64,000 bases of DNA from Drosophila miranda (lineage: Eukaryota > Arthropoda > Insecta > Diptera > Drosophilidae): NCBI RefSeq assembly GCF_003369915.1, contig NC_046675.1:12338001-12402000 (forward strand), written 5' to 3'. Each line of letters starts with the position of its first letter. Positions within the stretch are counted from its first letter, which is position 1. The translations under genes were made by a program, and so were the position numbers. Shown in pieces: positions 48,241 to 58,179 of this stretch. The notes below the pieces were generated by a model. The model was given only the letters and a program-made list of their open reading frames with translations, was not told the DNA's origin and ran no database searches.

Positions 48241-49426
48241 ATATAAATATACATGATAAACAATTGTATTTACGTCTATATAGATATTTGTAGTAATTGA
48301 AACGATGTCCAAGTTTGAAGCAGGCATTAAAACTAGGCTTTATTTATTACCATTAATTAATATTAACCGGAAACTGAAACCGAAACCGAAACCGATTTCT
48401 GCTAACTGAATTGAAAAGCAGCAAAGCGAAGCAAAAGATTGTATTTTGTATTTTGTATTTGCATTTGCATTTGCATTTGCCTTTGCCTTTGCTGTGACTG
48501 CAACTCTGATTTTTGATTTGTTTCGATTGCTGCTGCTCTTTAATTGCGGGATTATGTTTGCCAAACCCCTACCCGCCTCCCCCTTTGAATTGCATGTTCA
48601 ACTCTAATGTTTGTATAAATTATTTTGAATTAATTCAGGCAGCGATCGGCAGCAGGCAGACAGGAGAAAGCACTGGGAGCATAGGAAAAGCATTTGAATG
48701 TAAATCGCAGATATATAACGATCATTAATTGTCTATAATTGTGTACAAAAACAAAAAAGAAAAAACGAAATGATAAGAAAACAAAGAAAAAACAATTTTG
48801 AAGTTGTAATCGTTAAATCCAATCCAATTATTCGCAAATCCAAACCATAAGCAGCCACACACAAGCAAACATTTATGTATTTCTCACCAAATCTAGAGCT
48901 TACATATAGAAGGGAGTGGAGTGGGGAATGCGCCCCAGAACAATTATAAGCCGGCATTTGACTCGATCAAAGTGCTAGGTGCGGTAAAGCATATTCTAAA
49001 TAGCATATAACAACATGTACAGTTTCAAAACTCTGTCAAAAAGTAAAAAACAAAAAACAAAAAAAAACGAAACAAAAACAAAAACAAAATGTAACGCATT
49101 TAGTACGATCCATAATGAATTCACACATGCATATGTATATCCAGATCTATATATATATATCTCTATATTTATCTGCTGCGATGTACGAGTGTGTGTGTGG
49201 GTTATTCTTTCATTTTCTGCCCAAATCGCATTATGCATTACTATGTTAATTAATCTTACATCTTATTATTATGTATTACGATTATTTGTATTATTATAAT
49301 TATTATTTTGTATGCATTAAACACTCTTGTGTGTTCATCGAGTGTTGCGCCGCAGCATTGCGCTAGCAAAAAAACAAAACGAGAAACAAACAAAACAAAA
49401 CCAACAACAAAATAGTTCATAATAAA
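48241..49426 (+). other. Probable Pellino 3' UTR
   Basis: The stop codon ends at 48240 and is followed by AT-rich non-coding sequence. Candidate poly(A) signals are ATTAAA near 48327, ATTAAA near 49316 and AATAAA at 49421-49426. The region has a GAAACCGAAACC-type short repeat near 48370-48395 and a TTTGCATTTGCA repeat near 48455-48490. Which signal is used cannot be told from sequence. Confidence 0.5.
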
Positions 49427-50577
49427 TACAAAATGTAAAATAACTTTCTAGCAATACACACATCCACGATAAAAAAACAAACAGAACGAGTGTATATTGA
49501 TTTATGGGAAAGCATCGTCGACGATTGTGGGTGGACAAAAGAATTCCTTGAATTCAGGATGTATGTATAATCAATTGATTCAAGAAACTATGGGGCTGGG
49601 ATGCTGTTCCCCTTGAGATTATTTTCTCAATAAGATTTTACGAGCTGCGGACATATTTCGAAATTATTATAAGTTCCGATACGTTTGAAACATTTCCGAA
49701 TCGTAGGACCATGGACCATGCTTGCTTTTAAGGCTGTCATCCACCAAGATCCGTTCGTTCCGTTTAACTTGGGGCACGAGGAGTTCTGCCAAGCAATCTT
49801 CCCCGTTAGGAGCTAGCTCGTCCAGCGTTTCGTGCGATTGAGTACGGGTTTGCCCAACACGTTTAAAATTTGTAAGGATGTAAGGATGAAAGACTCTCAG
49901 TCTCTTGTCCTCTGATCACTGGCTTCAATGAAGCGTCTTCTGCTCTAACTGGAGGACATGGGCTGGTTATTCTAAAGCTGATTTTCTTCGATCATCTCAC
50001 ACATTTGTACATACCTGAGCCTCGAAGACTGAAGTCCAAACAAACGCCGACCATTCTTGTGCCATCCATTCAAGTCAGGAAAGTCAGGTGGTGGCTAGTT
50101 TCTTAGAGCCATTGGAGCATTATTTTGTGTTGGCTGCCTAGAATGAAGTTTAATAATACCCATTGATGAAATCGTGTTGGTCACGGTCACGGCTGATACG
50201 GTTTTGGTGATGGAATCCATTGCCTTCTATCACAGAAAATATCGATTCATCAGAATGCTCCCTTGTTCAGGATTTCATAGCGAAAGATTTAGTTTTAGGG
50301 TTTTTTTGTTTAGTTTAGTCAGGGAATTGCGTCAGTGTCAAAATATTTTTGTCGATTTTTTACATCAAAACTTAAAATGCCAAACAAATGTTATTTAATT
50401 GCGTTTAGGAAATTGTTTATATTAGAGATTATTGGAAGTCAGCGAGGTAACCAGATTCCTTAGCATTTATAGAAAGAAGAAAATAAAAACACGAGCGCAT
50501 TAAATTCAAATAAAAAAAAAAACAGATTCAATATCTGGCCAAAATTCAAAAATAAGCCACTAAAATCAGTTGGTGTT
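49427..50577. other. Intergenic DNA between Pellino and the U1 cluster
   Basis: No coding exon or RNA gene was recognised. A single short ORF at 50174-50398 lacks support. Confidence 0.45.
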
Positions 50578-50672
50578 GGTCATGAGTGGGATTTGAACTC
50601 AGGTCTGATGATTCAACATTTGGCATACAAATTTTCATCCTCAATTTTTCTCCTGTTCTGATATTATTTATG

Positions 50673-50836
50673 TCGGGACGGCGCGAACGCCATTCCCGGC
50701 TACCAAAAATTACACGCACGAGTTATTCACATTAGGAATAATCGCAGAGGTCAACTCAGCCGAAGTGCAATGGCCAAGCCTCACTCCGGAGGAACCGCCT
50801 TCGTGATCACGGTTAACCTCTACGCCAGGTAAGTAT
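50673..50836 (-). ncRNA. snRNA:U1: U1 snRNA, copy 1 (canonical sequence)
   Basis: A 164-nt U1 snRNA on the minus strand, starting ATACTTACCTGGCG at 50836 and ending GCGCCGTCCCGA. The 5' nine bases pair with 5' splice sites. Stem-loop I has an intact stem (AACCG/CGGTT) and the loop GATCACGAAGG that binds U1-70K. Stem-loop II shows ATTGCAC, the U1A/SNF site. The Sm site is GTAATTTTTGG, followed by stem-loop IV. The upstream PSEA is perfect and correctly spaced. This looks like the functional gene of the cluster, equivalent to the 95C U1 genes of D. melanogaster. It points away from the three other copies. Confidence 0.97.
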
Positions 50837-50860
50837 GCTTTGCTCCGTTCGGCAACGGAC

Positions 50861-50897
50861 TTTCCATTTCGCGGCGGCTAGAACCAGTTGGGAATTA
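50861..50897 (-). promoter_or_regulatory. PSEA/PSEB of U1 copy 1
   Basis: On the minus strand TAATTCCCAACTGGTTCTAG (50897 leftwards) is a textbook Drosophila U1 PSEA, ending at -41 from the U1 start. ATGGAAA near -25 to -31 fits the PSEB. Together they recruit SNAPc for RNA polymerase II transcription. Confidence 0.9.
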
Positions 50898-51763
50898 TAT
50901 GGCACTGAAAATTGTATGGCGTCGGAAACTGCAAACTACCCCCAGAAGTATGCAACACAACGGCTGCTGATGTGTTAGTCTGCGCTCTTTCCGACCGGAG
51001 TTCAAACCCCATTCATGACCAGCTAATTTTTATTAAAGATGATTTTTAAATATTTTCCTGTTTTTTCGATTTTTTAAAATTGTATTTTAATTTTCTACTT
51101 TATAAGAACGTACAGCAGTAAAATCGAACGGAAGCCTTGACAAGAGTGAACCCCTAATGAAGCCGTTCCCTCCTTCCTTGGGTAAATTTTTAATCTGCAT
51201 CTAGTGCTGCTAATATCATATATCATTCTATATCAGGGCCAGACCAATTCAACAACTTCCATAGAAGAGAGAGAATATAAAAAAAATTCTATATTCTTGC
51301 GGAATCTTGGAATAATCTTGTAGATATTTTGTATACAGAGAATTCGGGTTTTGTCGAAAGATGAATAACCAAAAACAATTCCATCTTCATTGAGCTGCTC
51401 CATGCTTTGGATTTTTCCTCAAAGTACATTTCTAACCATACAATACAACTAAGTGATAGAAAGTAAAGGCATTCATTGTTCTATAAATAAATCATGTCTG
51501 TCTAAAACGAAGAATTGAAAACAAAATATGTACATATACTGTATGCGACTTTGGTATCACCTACTTTGAAAGACTGCACACCACACATATACATAAGTAC
51601 ATAAAGAAATTTCAATACATTGAAATGGGAACATTTACCATTCACACTTTCTTTTGGGTAAATATAAATACAATGATAACAACTATCATACAAAATTAGC
51701 TTGCTTTCTAAATTAAATATCATAAAACTCTCAAAATACTTTGGTAGCATTGGATAAGCCTTA

Positions 51764-51784
51764 TAATTCCCAACCAGTTCTAGC
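51764..51784 (+). promoter_or_regulatory. PSEA of U1 copy 2
   Basis: TAATTCCCAACCAGTTCTAG begins at 51764 and the element spans -61 to -41 of the copy 2 start. It differs from the copy 1 PSEA at two adjacent positions. Confidence 0.8.
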
Positions 51785-51824
51785 CGCGGTGGCAAGGAAA
51801 CCCTGCTGTCGAGCGGAGAAAAGC

Positions 51825-51989
51825 ATACTTACCTGGCGTAGAGGTTAACCGTGATCACCAAGGCGTGTTCCTCCGGAGTGAGACTTGGCCATTGCACTGC
51901 GGCTGAGTTGACCTCTGCGATTATTCCTAATGTGAATAACTCGTGCGTGTAATTTTTGGTAGCCGGGAATGGCGTTCGCGCCGTCCCGA
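51825..51989 (+). ncRNA. snRNA:U1: U1 snRNA, copy 2 (stem-loop I variant)
   Basis: 165 nt with the canonical 5' end ATACTTACCTGGCG, Sm site and 3' stem-loop. Relative to copy 1 it has G to C at position 35 in the U1-70K loop, a T inserted after position 41 (CGTGTT in place of CGGTT) that bulges the stem, G to A at about 58, and T to G at 73 next to the U1A loop. The PSEA is present. It may be a transcribed variant or a pseudogene; the position-35 and stem changes argue against normal U1-70K binding. It is head-to-head with copy 1, with starts 989 bp apart. Confidence 0.9.
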
Positions 51990-53039
51990 AATAAATAATA
52001 AATATGAGAACCGTGGGAATAGGACACTATTCTATAAGGTGATTCAGTGTGGGCCGATGGCTTATCCGTCCTCCAGAATGCTGTCGAATGACTTCATATG
52101 TATCTTGACATCATGGATCTGTTTAAAAGATTCGCTTGCTGTGGATTGATGCAGCCGATCTAGGGGGACAGCAACCGGAAAACTAAGTAAAAATATAAGT
52201 GATATTGCTCCGCGCAACGATTTCAGCAGAAGCTGTTATGCGCAAAAGAAGAATCGGTGGCACACTTCCATATAAGGAGTTCCTGTTCGAGTATCACCGA
52301 CACCTCTGAGACGGCTGTAATATCTTGAAGTGGCAGCATATCCATATAACGACTGTTGCCATGGCATCACAGCTAACTGACCGAAATCGGGATAAGTGTC
52401 TTAGCCTAACGTAATCTAAACGTACTTAAATGTACTAAATATATGTTTTTATATTTAAAAGTTACTTCAAGCAAGTCGTTGATATTTTGAAATCTTATAG
52501 CACATCTGTCGCACCATATTTTTAAAATTTTTCAAGGCCTAAATTCACATTATGCTGAAAATAGGGCGCCTAGTTCTGTAAGAAAGAGTGTCAGTACAAG
52601 GTGTAAGAGATCTCTTAGTCTCTTAAAGTCGCTTAATTGATTGCACATGGCGTTGCGAGTGCGAAGAGAGCTAAAGAGGGAGAGAGTTTCAAACCAATGT
52701 GCGGCTCAACCTTCATTACTACCGTCTGCAAATCTTTGTATTCCTAACTAGTTCTAGACCTAAATTTAAGGATACCCCTGAGGATAGTCACTCTAACCCT
52801 GACTTCTGTAAATATTACATATATAATTAGGTCATATGTATGTAGACGAGACAATTATGGATACTAAAGAAGAACTCTTCAAGTATTTTTGGTAGCCCAC
52901 AAAGGTTGATTTGTTTTTCTACGTTATATCTACTATATGGTTTATTTTGTTTTTGTCTTCCTGAATAAGCTGATTTTGTTTTTAAGCTGTAGTACCATAA
53001 ACGAAAATGTGGATGGGATATGTTTCAAACATCTTATTA

Positions 53040-53140
53040 TAATCCGTACTCGAAGTGTATAGGAGTATATTAGAAATGTGGAGAAAGTGGATGTGTGTAA
53101 CACTCAGAGCAAAGCGTTTCCGACACCATAAAGTATATGA
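53040..53140 (+). mobile_element. DINE-1/INE-1 fragment, decayed
   Basis: GTGGATGTGTGTAACxxxCAGAxxxAAGCGTTTCCGAC followed by CCATAAAGTATAT matches the 5' part of the DINE-1 at 11424-12538 in the opposite orientation. Confidence 0.7.
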
Positions 53141-53439
53141 GCTATCCGATCCAGCCCAGTACTTTGCCATCTGCATTTCGTTCTTCATTCTGATCTTCAC
53201 GTGGACCAAATGCTTTAAGCTACAAATAAATGCTACATGCCGCGTCTCGTAACGTAATACCCAAGAGGAGCCCAACAACAGCTCGTGGTAAAAGAAGGCA
53301 TAAACCCGCGCGTGAGCCAGCGACTGCGTAGCAGGCGTCCTTATGGCTAAGATTAAGATTTCCAAGATTCTCTAAGACCTCCGCTCGAGGAAAAATAAAT
53401 CTCGCTTCGATAATTTAGATTCGTCGATGATATTTTATT

Positions 53440-53760
53440 TGGCCCAGCCGGAATTAATTTATCTATACTCGATCAGCATCAATAGCCAAGTCGATATAGC
53501 CATATCTGTCTGCCTGTACGTCTTGTTTGACGCCTAGTTTTTAGAGACTATTAAGGCTAGAGCCACCAAAGTTTGTAACCAGACTCCTGTGATATCACAC
53601 TGTTACAAGTGTATTTCGGCCTCATCAAAAAACGCAGAAACATAGGTAAGGACCATATCTACTAGATTGCCGAATTTGGATCAGATGGGATTATTACGGC
53701 TAACCCTTCCAAGCGCTTACTCACTCCCTCTCTCTCTGTCTCTCCTACACACTCCTAAGA
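53440..53760 (+). mobile_element. DINE-1/INE-1 fragment, decayed
   Basis: CTCGATCAGCATCAATAGCC, AGTCGATATAGCCAT, GTCTGCCTGTACGTC, then GACTATTAAGGCTAGAGC and ACTCCTGTGATATCACACTG follow the order of the DINE-1 body at 11424-12538 read in reverse. It is probably the rest of the copy that starts at 53040. Confidence 0.7.
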
Positions 53761-54015
53761 ATACAGAAAAAGAGACACACTTCGTGTCCGTCAGTCCCCG
53801 TTAAAAGATTTTCAAACTTAAAAAAAACCTTTTTATATTTAATTAATTTCCTTGCGACCATTCAATAAACCATTCAGTATAATGTAGAGCCGCGGTCTTT
53901 GCCGCTTATATTCTATAGTCTCTACTCCCAGTCTAAGCGAACTATTCTGGTCATACGAACTCTTGCTCCTTTTTTTCATTGCCGATTGTGGAGAGTTCTC
54001 TCCATTCAAGGCTTA

Positions 54016-54036
54016 TAATTCCCAACTGGTTCTGGT
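54016..54036 (+). promoter_or_regulatory. PSEA of U1 copy 3
   Basis: TAATTCCCAACTGGTTCTGG begins at 54016, spanning -61 to -41 of copy 3. It is near-perfect, with changes only in the last bases. Confidence 0.8.
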
Positions 54037-54076
54037 CAGGACTTCAACGACACCCCTGACCATGGCAGAGGAAAGC

Positions 54077-54241
54077 ATACTTACCTGGCGTAGAGGTTAA
54101 CCGTGATCACCAAGGCGTGTTCCTCCGGAGTGAGACTTGGCCATTGCACTGCGGCTGAGTTGACCTCTGCGATTATTCCTAATGTGAATAACTCGTGCGT
54201 GTAATTTTTGGTAGCCGGGAATGGCGTTCGCGCCGTCCCGA
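54077..54241 (+). ncRNA. snRNA:U1: U1 snRNA, copy 3 (stem-loop I variant)
   Basis: 165 nt, with the same variant positions as copy 2: C at 35, the extra T in stem I, A at about 58 and G at the position after ACT near the U1A loop. The 5' splice-site-pairing end, Sm site GTAATTTTTGG and 3' stem-loop are unchanged. It starts 2252 bp after copy 2 in the same orientation and carries homologous flanks. Confidence 0.9.
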
Positions 54242-55143
54242 CATAAATAATAAATATGAGCACCATGGGAATAGGACCACTATCTATAAGCTGATTCAGT
54301 GTGGGCCGATGGCTTATCCGTCCTCCAGAATGCTGTTTAGAGACTTCATATGTATCATGACATCATGGAGCTGTTTAAAAGATTCGCTTGCTGTGGATTA
54401 ATGGCTGCGATCTAGGGGAACAGAGATGTTGCTCAGCACAACGATTTCAGCAGAAGGTAGTTATTTACGCAAAGAAGAATCGGTGGAATACTTTAATATA
54501 AGTAGCCGCTGTACGGATATGGCCGTAATATGTTCAAGTTGCAGCATATGCTTCACGTCTCTTTTAGAATAGGGGAAAACCTAATGATACCATGGCATCA
54601 CATCTGAATGACCGACATCGGGATAAGACTCTTAGTCTAACGTAATCTACAAGTACTTAAATATACTAAATATATGTTTATATATTTAAAAACACAGATT
54701 GTATTCATTAGGTAAACCGTAAACCTACATATATATATTGAAGTAATAGTATATAGACGAGACAATTATGGATCGAGCACTAAAGAAGTATTTTTGGTAG
54801 ACAACAAAGGATGAATTGTGTTTCTTTCGGTCAATAATGAATTTATACTATATAACAATTCGATGAAGTACTCTACTCTATTTAGTGAAACAAAATATTT
54901 AGCACATATATTATTTATTTCTATCCACTATGTGTATTATTTGCTTCCTGACTTCCTGGTCTAGGCTCAGATCAAAAAATTATCTAAACAGTCTATATAT
55001 GTACATACTATTACCATGAAGCATCTTAGCTAACTATTCTGGTCAGGCGGTCTGTTATCCTTTTAAGTACTCAAAGTATAAAGGACAGCCGTACTATTTT
55101 CTCAATGACAATTGTGACGAGTTTTCTTACGATTCAAGGCTTC
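54242..55143. other. Spacer between U1 copies 3 and 4
   Basis: 54242-54690 is homologous to the sequence after copy 2. 55030-55143 (ACTATTCTGGTCA..., TTCAAGGCTT) is homologous to the sequence before copy 3. No gene was seen. Confidence 0.6.
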
Positions 55144-55164
55144 TAATTCCCAACTGCTTCAGGT
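55144..55164 (+). promoter_or_regulatory. PSEA of U1 copy 4
   Basis: TAATTCCCAACTGCTTCAGG begins at 55144, spanning -61 to -41 of copy 4. It carries more changes than the PSEAs of copies 1-3. Confidence 0.75.
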
Positions 55165-55204
55165 CAGGACTTCAAGGATACCCCAGACCATAGCAGAGGA
55201 AAGC

Positions 55205-55369
55205 ATACTTACCTGGCGTAGAGGTTAACCGTGATCACCAAGGCGTGTTCCTCCGGAGTGAGACTTGGCCATTGCACTTCGGCTGAGTTGACCTCTGCGA
55301 TTATTCCTAATGTGAATAACTCGTGCGTGTAATTTTTGGTAGCCGGGAATGGCGTTCGCGCCGTCCCGA
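55205..55369 (+). ncRNA. snRNA:U1: U1 snRNA, copy 4 (stem-loop I variant)
   Basis: 165 nt with the shared variant positions in stem-loop I (C at 35, the extra T) and A at about 58. It keeps the copy 1 base (ACTTCGG) after the U1A loop, unlike copies 2 and 3. It starts 1128 bp after copy 3. The 3' end of the Lsp1-type gene (poly(A) signal 55473-55478, minus strand) converges on it only about 100 bp away. Confidence 0.9.
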
Positions 55370-55472
55370 AATAAATAATAAATATCAGAACAGGACATGG
55401 GAAATGCAGTGTGTATGCAGTGCAACGGGTATGTTGTTGACCAAAAACTTAATGGTTTGCGTTTTTCGAAAG

Positions 55473-55478
55473 TTTATT
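55473..55478 (-). terminator. Poly(A) signal for the Lsp1-type gene
   Basis: AATAAA on the minus strand about 110 bp after the hexamerin stop codon. Confidence 0.6.
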
Positions 55479-55589
55479 TGACTTTTTGCAAGACTTAAAA
55501 GCTAAAATGTGATTTTCATCAAATCAGAAGAAGGTTCGTTCCATGTTCGCCATCGTAGCCGGCACCAGGCCAGGCCGCGCAGACACCGC

Positions 55590-58024
55590 TTACAACTTGA
55601 AGTATTTGGTGTAGTAGTCGCGGAAGAAGGTGTAGTCGAAGTGGCCGTAGTTGGTGTAGCCCTTGTACTTGTAGTAGGGTTCCATGGTGTCGGTGTGGAA
55701 GATTGTCACGTCCTTGAAGTACATGTTGGGCACGAAGAACTCGTACTCATCGATCTGGCGGTCGAAGGGATAGCCGAAGGGCATGCTGTCGACGAAGCGG
55801 GCTCCGGAGCCAATGCCGCAGGAGTAGGTGTAGTCGAAGGTGGAGAACTGCTCGTGGCTGGGGGCCTTGTATGGCATCACCATGAAGAACATCTGCATGG
55901 GCATACCCTTCTTCCAGCCCATGGGCAAGACCAGGCGATCGGGGAAGCCGCAGTGGGGCTCGCTGATGTCCAGAGGGAAGTCATACTTGCCATCGAAGGC
56001 CATCATCACGTAGTAGTACAGCTCGGTGTAGGTGGTGCGATCCTTGACGGTCCAGTAGAAGTCGTTGGACTTGCGGGTGATCACATTGCTGCCGGCCTTC
56101 AGGTCGTAGTAGAACTCATCGACTTCCATGAAGTTCATGCGGTTCTCGGTGAGGGAAATCATCTTTCCGAACTCATCGAACTTGGGTCCCAGGAAGGCGC
56201 GCACCACAACCTTCTCGACCTTGTCGGACTCGATGGTGTAGGTGTAGGTGAAGGGCTTGTGGTTCAGACGCATCTGGCGGGCATACAGCGACTTATCCCA
56301 GACGAACTTGCCGTCGTGGAAGATCATCTTGTCGTTGAGCATGTTGGTCACATCGAAGTCAACCAGATCGAAGTAGGTGGTCAGATCGCTGACCTCCACG
56401 TGCTTCATGGTCACACCGGGCATCAGGAGCTGCTCCTTGGTGTACTTGGGCAGGTAGTGCATGAACTTGAAGTAGATCGAAGCGATCGACTTGTAGAACA
56501 TGTAGTACATGGGATCGCGCATCATCGTCTCGAAGTTCAGCATCACGTTGGGGTAGACCTCCATCTGGTGGTAGTCGACATCGCCGAAGTACATATGGGC
56601 CAGCATGTACCAGAACTGGTAGAACATCTTGTCCATGGCATCGATGTTGCCTTGCATCAGGTTGCCAATGAACTCGATGGACTCGGGCTTGCGCAGATCA
56701 ATCGTGTGGCCGTCCGTGGTCTTGTAGTAACCGAGCTCAATGATGTCCTGGATGCGCTTCATGAAGCCGGTGATCTTGTCGAGCATTTCGAAGTTGCCGT
56801 AGGTCTCCATCTCGTAGTAGTTCTTGCGGTAGCTGAAGCCAACGCCGTTGTAGTAGATCATCTGGGGATCGTAGCCCATCTCGATCTGGTGGTACCAGGA
56901 GAACTCGGGAATGTCGCCGAATCCGTGCGACAGACGCTCCATGTAGTAGCGGGAGAGCAGCTGGTGGACGTTGTACAGCCACCATTCGCCGCGACGATCG
57001 TTCTTCAGGTCGAAGGTGGTTCCGTCGAGGAAGAAGGAGTAGTCCATGTTCAGGTAGTACCAGTATGCGTTCCAGCCCAGATCCTCGGTGAAGTAGGACA
57101 GCATCGATTCCTCGTTGTACAGATCCAGGTCGCGGGTGTAGTCGACTGGCATCCACCAGACCTTGACGTCCTTCATCATGGCCAGCCATTTGGTGTCCTG
57201 GTTGAACTCGTAGATGTTCTCGCGGAGAATGAACTTGTCCTCGCTGTACCAGTGCTCGCCCAGACCCATCAGCTTCCACCACTGCCACATCTTGAAGTCC
57301 TTCATGTACATATAGTCGCCGTACTGGTACATGTTGCCGTGCTCGTGGCCCTTGAAGTACACATCCAGATACTCCTTCTCGTACATGGTCATCTTCATCC
57401 ACATCTCGTAGTCGAACTTCTCAGCCTCGTAGACGAACTTGCTGTTGAAGAAGAACTGCGGGAAGATCTCGTAGATGGAGGGCAGCATCAGGCCGTGGAA
57501 GTCCTCGCGGTGGATCACTGCCAGGGTGAGGGCGTAGACGAACATGCCCTCGTTCACGTGCATGCGGGCCCAGGCCACGTTGTGCATGAAAGTCTCCCAG
57601 TCCTTGGCGTAGTAGAAGAAGTTGAAGAGGCCGCGCGCCTGCTTGGCATGGGACTTCACCAGCTGGCCGAAGAACTCGCCCTTGGGCAGCAGGGAGTGCA
57701 TCTTGTAGGCCTCGAAGAACTTCTTCATGTAGAGGTCGTAGTGCTGTGGGGGGTGAAATTTCGGGGTGGCATTAGAAGCGAACCTGCAGAAAGGACTCTG
57801 CTCCAAGCACTCACGGTGTAGTAAGACTCATCAAAGTAGAATTTGTCGCCCAGCTTGATGATATCCTCGAACATCAGGGGATCCTCGATGCGGTAGACCA
57901 CCTCGAAGAGGAACTTCTGCTTCACGAGGAATCCCTTGTCGGCGATTTTCACCTCATGCGTTTGGTGGAAACTGGCCGCGGCGACCAGACCCACGAGGGC
58001 CAGCAATGCAATGGCAATCTTCAT
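55590..58024 (-). CDS. Lsp1beta: Larval serum protein 1 (hexamerin), beta-like
   Basis: Two exons on the minus strand, 58024-57815 (70 codons) and 57743-55590 (717 codons plus stop), joined in phase 0 by a 71-bp intron. The 787-residue product begins with a signal peptide (MKIAIALLALVGLVAAASF) and is extremely rich in Tyr, Phe, Met and Trp, for example NMYQYGDYMYMKDFKMWQWW. This is the mark of LSP1 arylphorin-type storage proteins, made in the larval fat body, secreted to haemolymph as hexamers and used as an amino-acid store at metamorphosis. The hemocyanin N, M and C domains follow in order, without the copper-binding role. The length is closest to LSP1-beta (about 789) rather than alpha (816) or gamma (772), hence the symbol; the paralogue call is less certain than the family. 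A TATA box and a near poly(A) signal are present. Confidence 0.93.
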
Positions 58025-58131
58025 CTTGACGACTCCTTCGACCACACTCAACTTTCAACTGCTCCGGATTAGACACACTGAATGGATCCAATGCCTAAAG
58101 ACTGTTGCCTTTCTCCGGCCACTGCCGCTGC

Positions 58132-58139
58132 TTATATAC
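58132..58139 (-). promoter_or_regulatory. TATA box of the Lsp1-type gene
   Basis: TATATAAG on the minus strand, 108 bp before the start codon, predicting transcription start near 58100. GATA motifs lie just upstream (58155-58175), as expected for a fat-body gene. Confidence 0.75.
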
Positions 58140-58179
58140 CCCAAAGCTCACCCACCCATATCTGGGCTGATAATGATAC

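Larger units (their letters stand above)
51990..54015. other. Spacer between U1 copies 2 and 3
   Basis: The first part (to about 52460, and again 52848-52920) is homologous to the spacer after copy 3, showing that the whole unit was duplicated. Between and after these parts lie two decayed DINE-1 fragments (53040-53140 and 53440-53760). No gene was seen. Confidence 0.6.

Noticed and set aside
50941..51031. Possible intact tRNA gene near the U1 cluster
   Set aside because: A B-box-like sequence and a CCA-like 3' end are visible, but no 5' acceptor strand pairs with ATTCATGACC and the T stem is broken.
56737..57402. 221-codon second minus-strand frame inside the hexamerin gene
   Set aside because: A +1 shadow of the real Lsp1 frame, explained by the same codon bias.
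55509..57821. 770-codon open frame on the plus strand opposite the hexamerin gene
   Set aside because: It mirrors the strongly codon-biased Lsp1 coding sequence: wobble C/G in sense codons removes antisense stops. Its product is a low-complexity Val/His/Leu/Glu string with no domain and no own splice or promoter signals.
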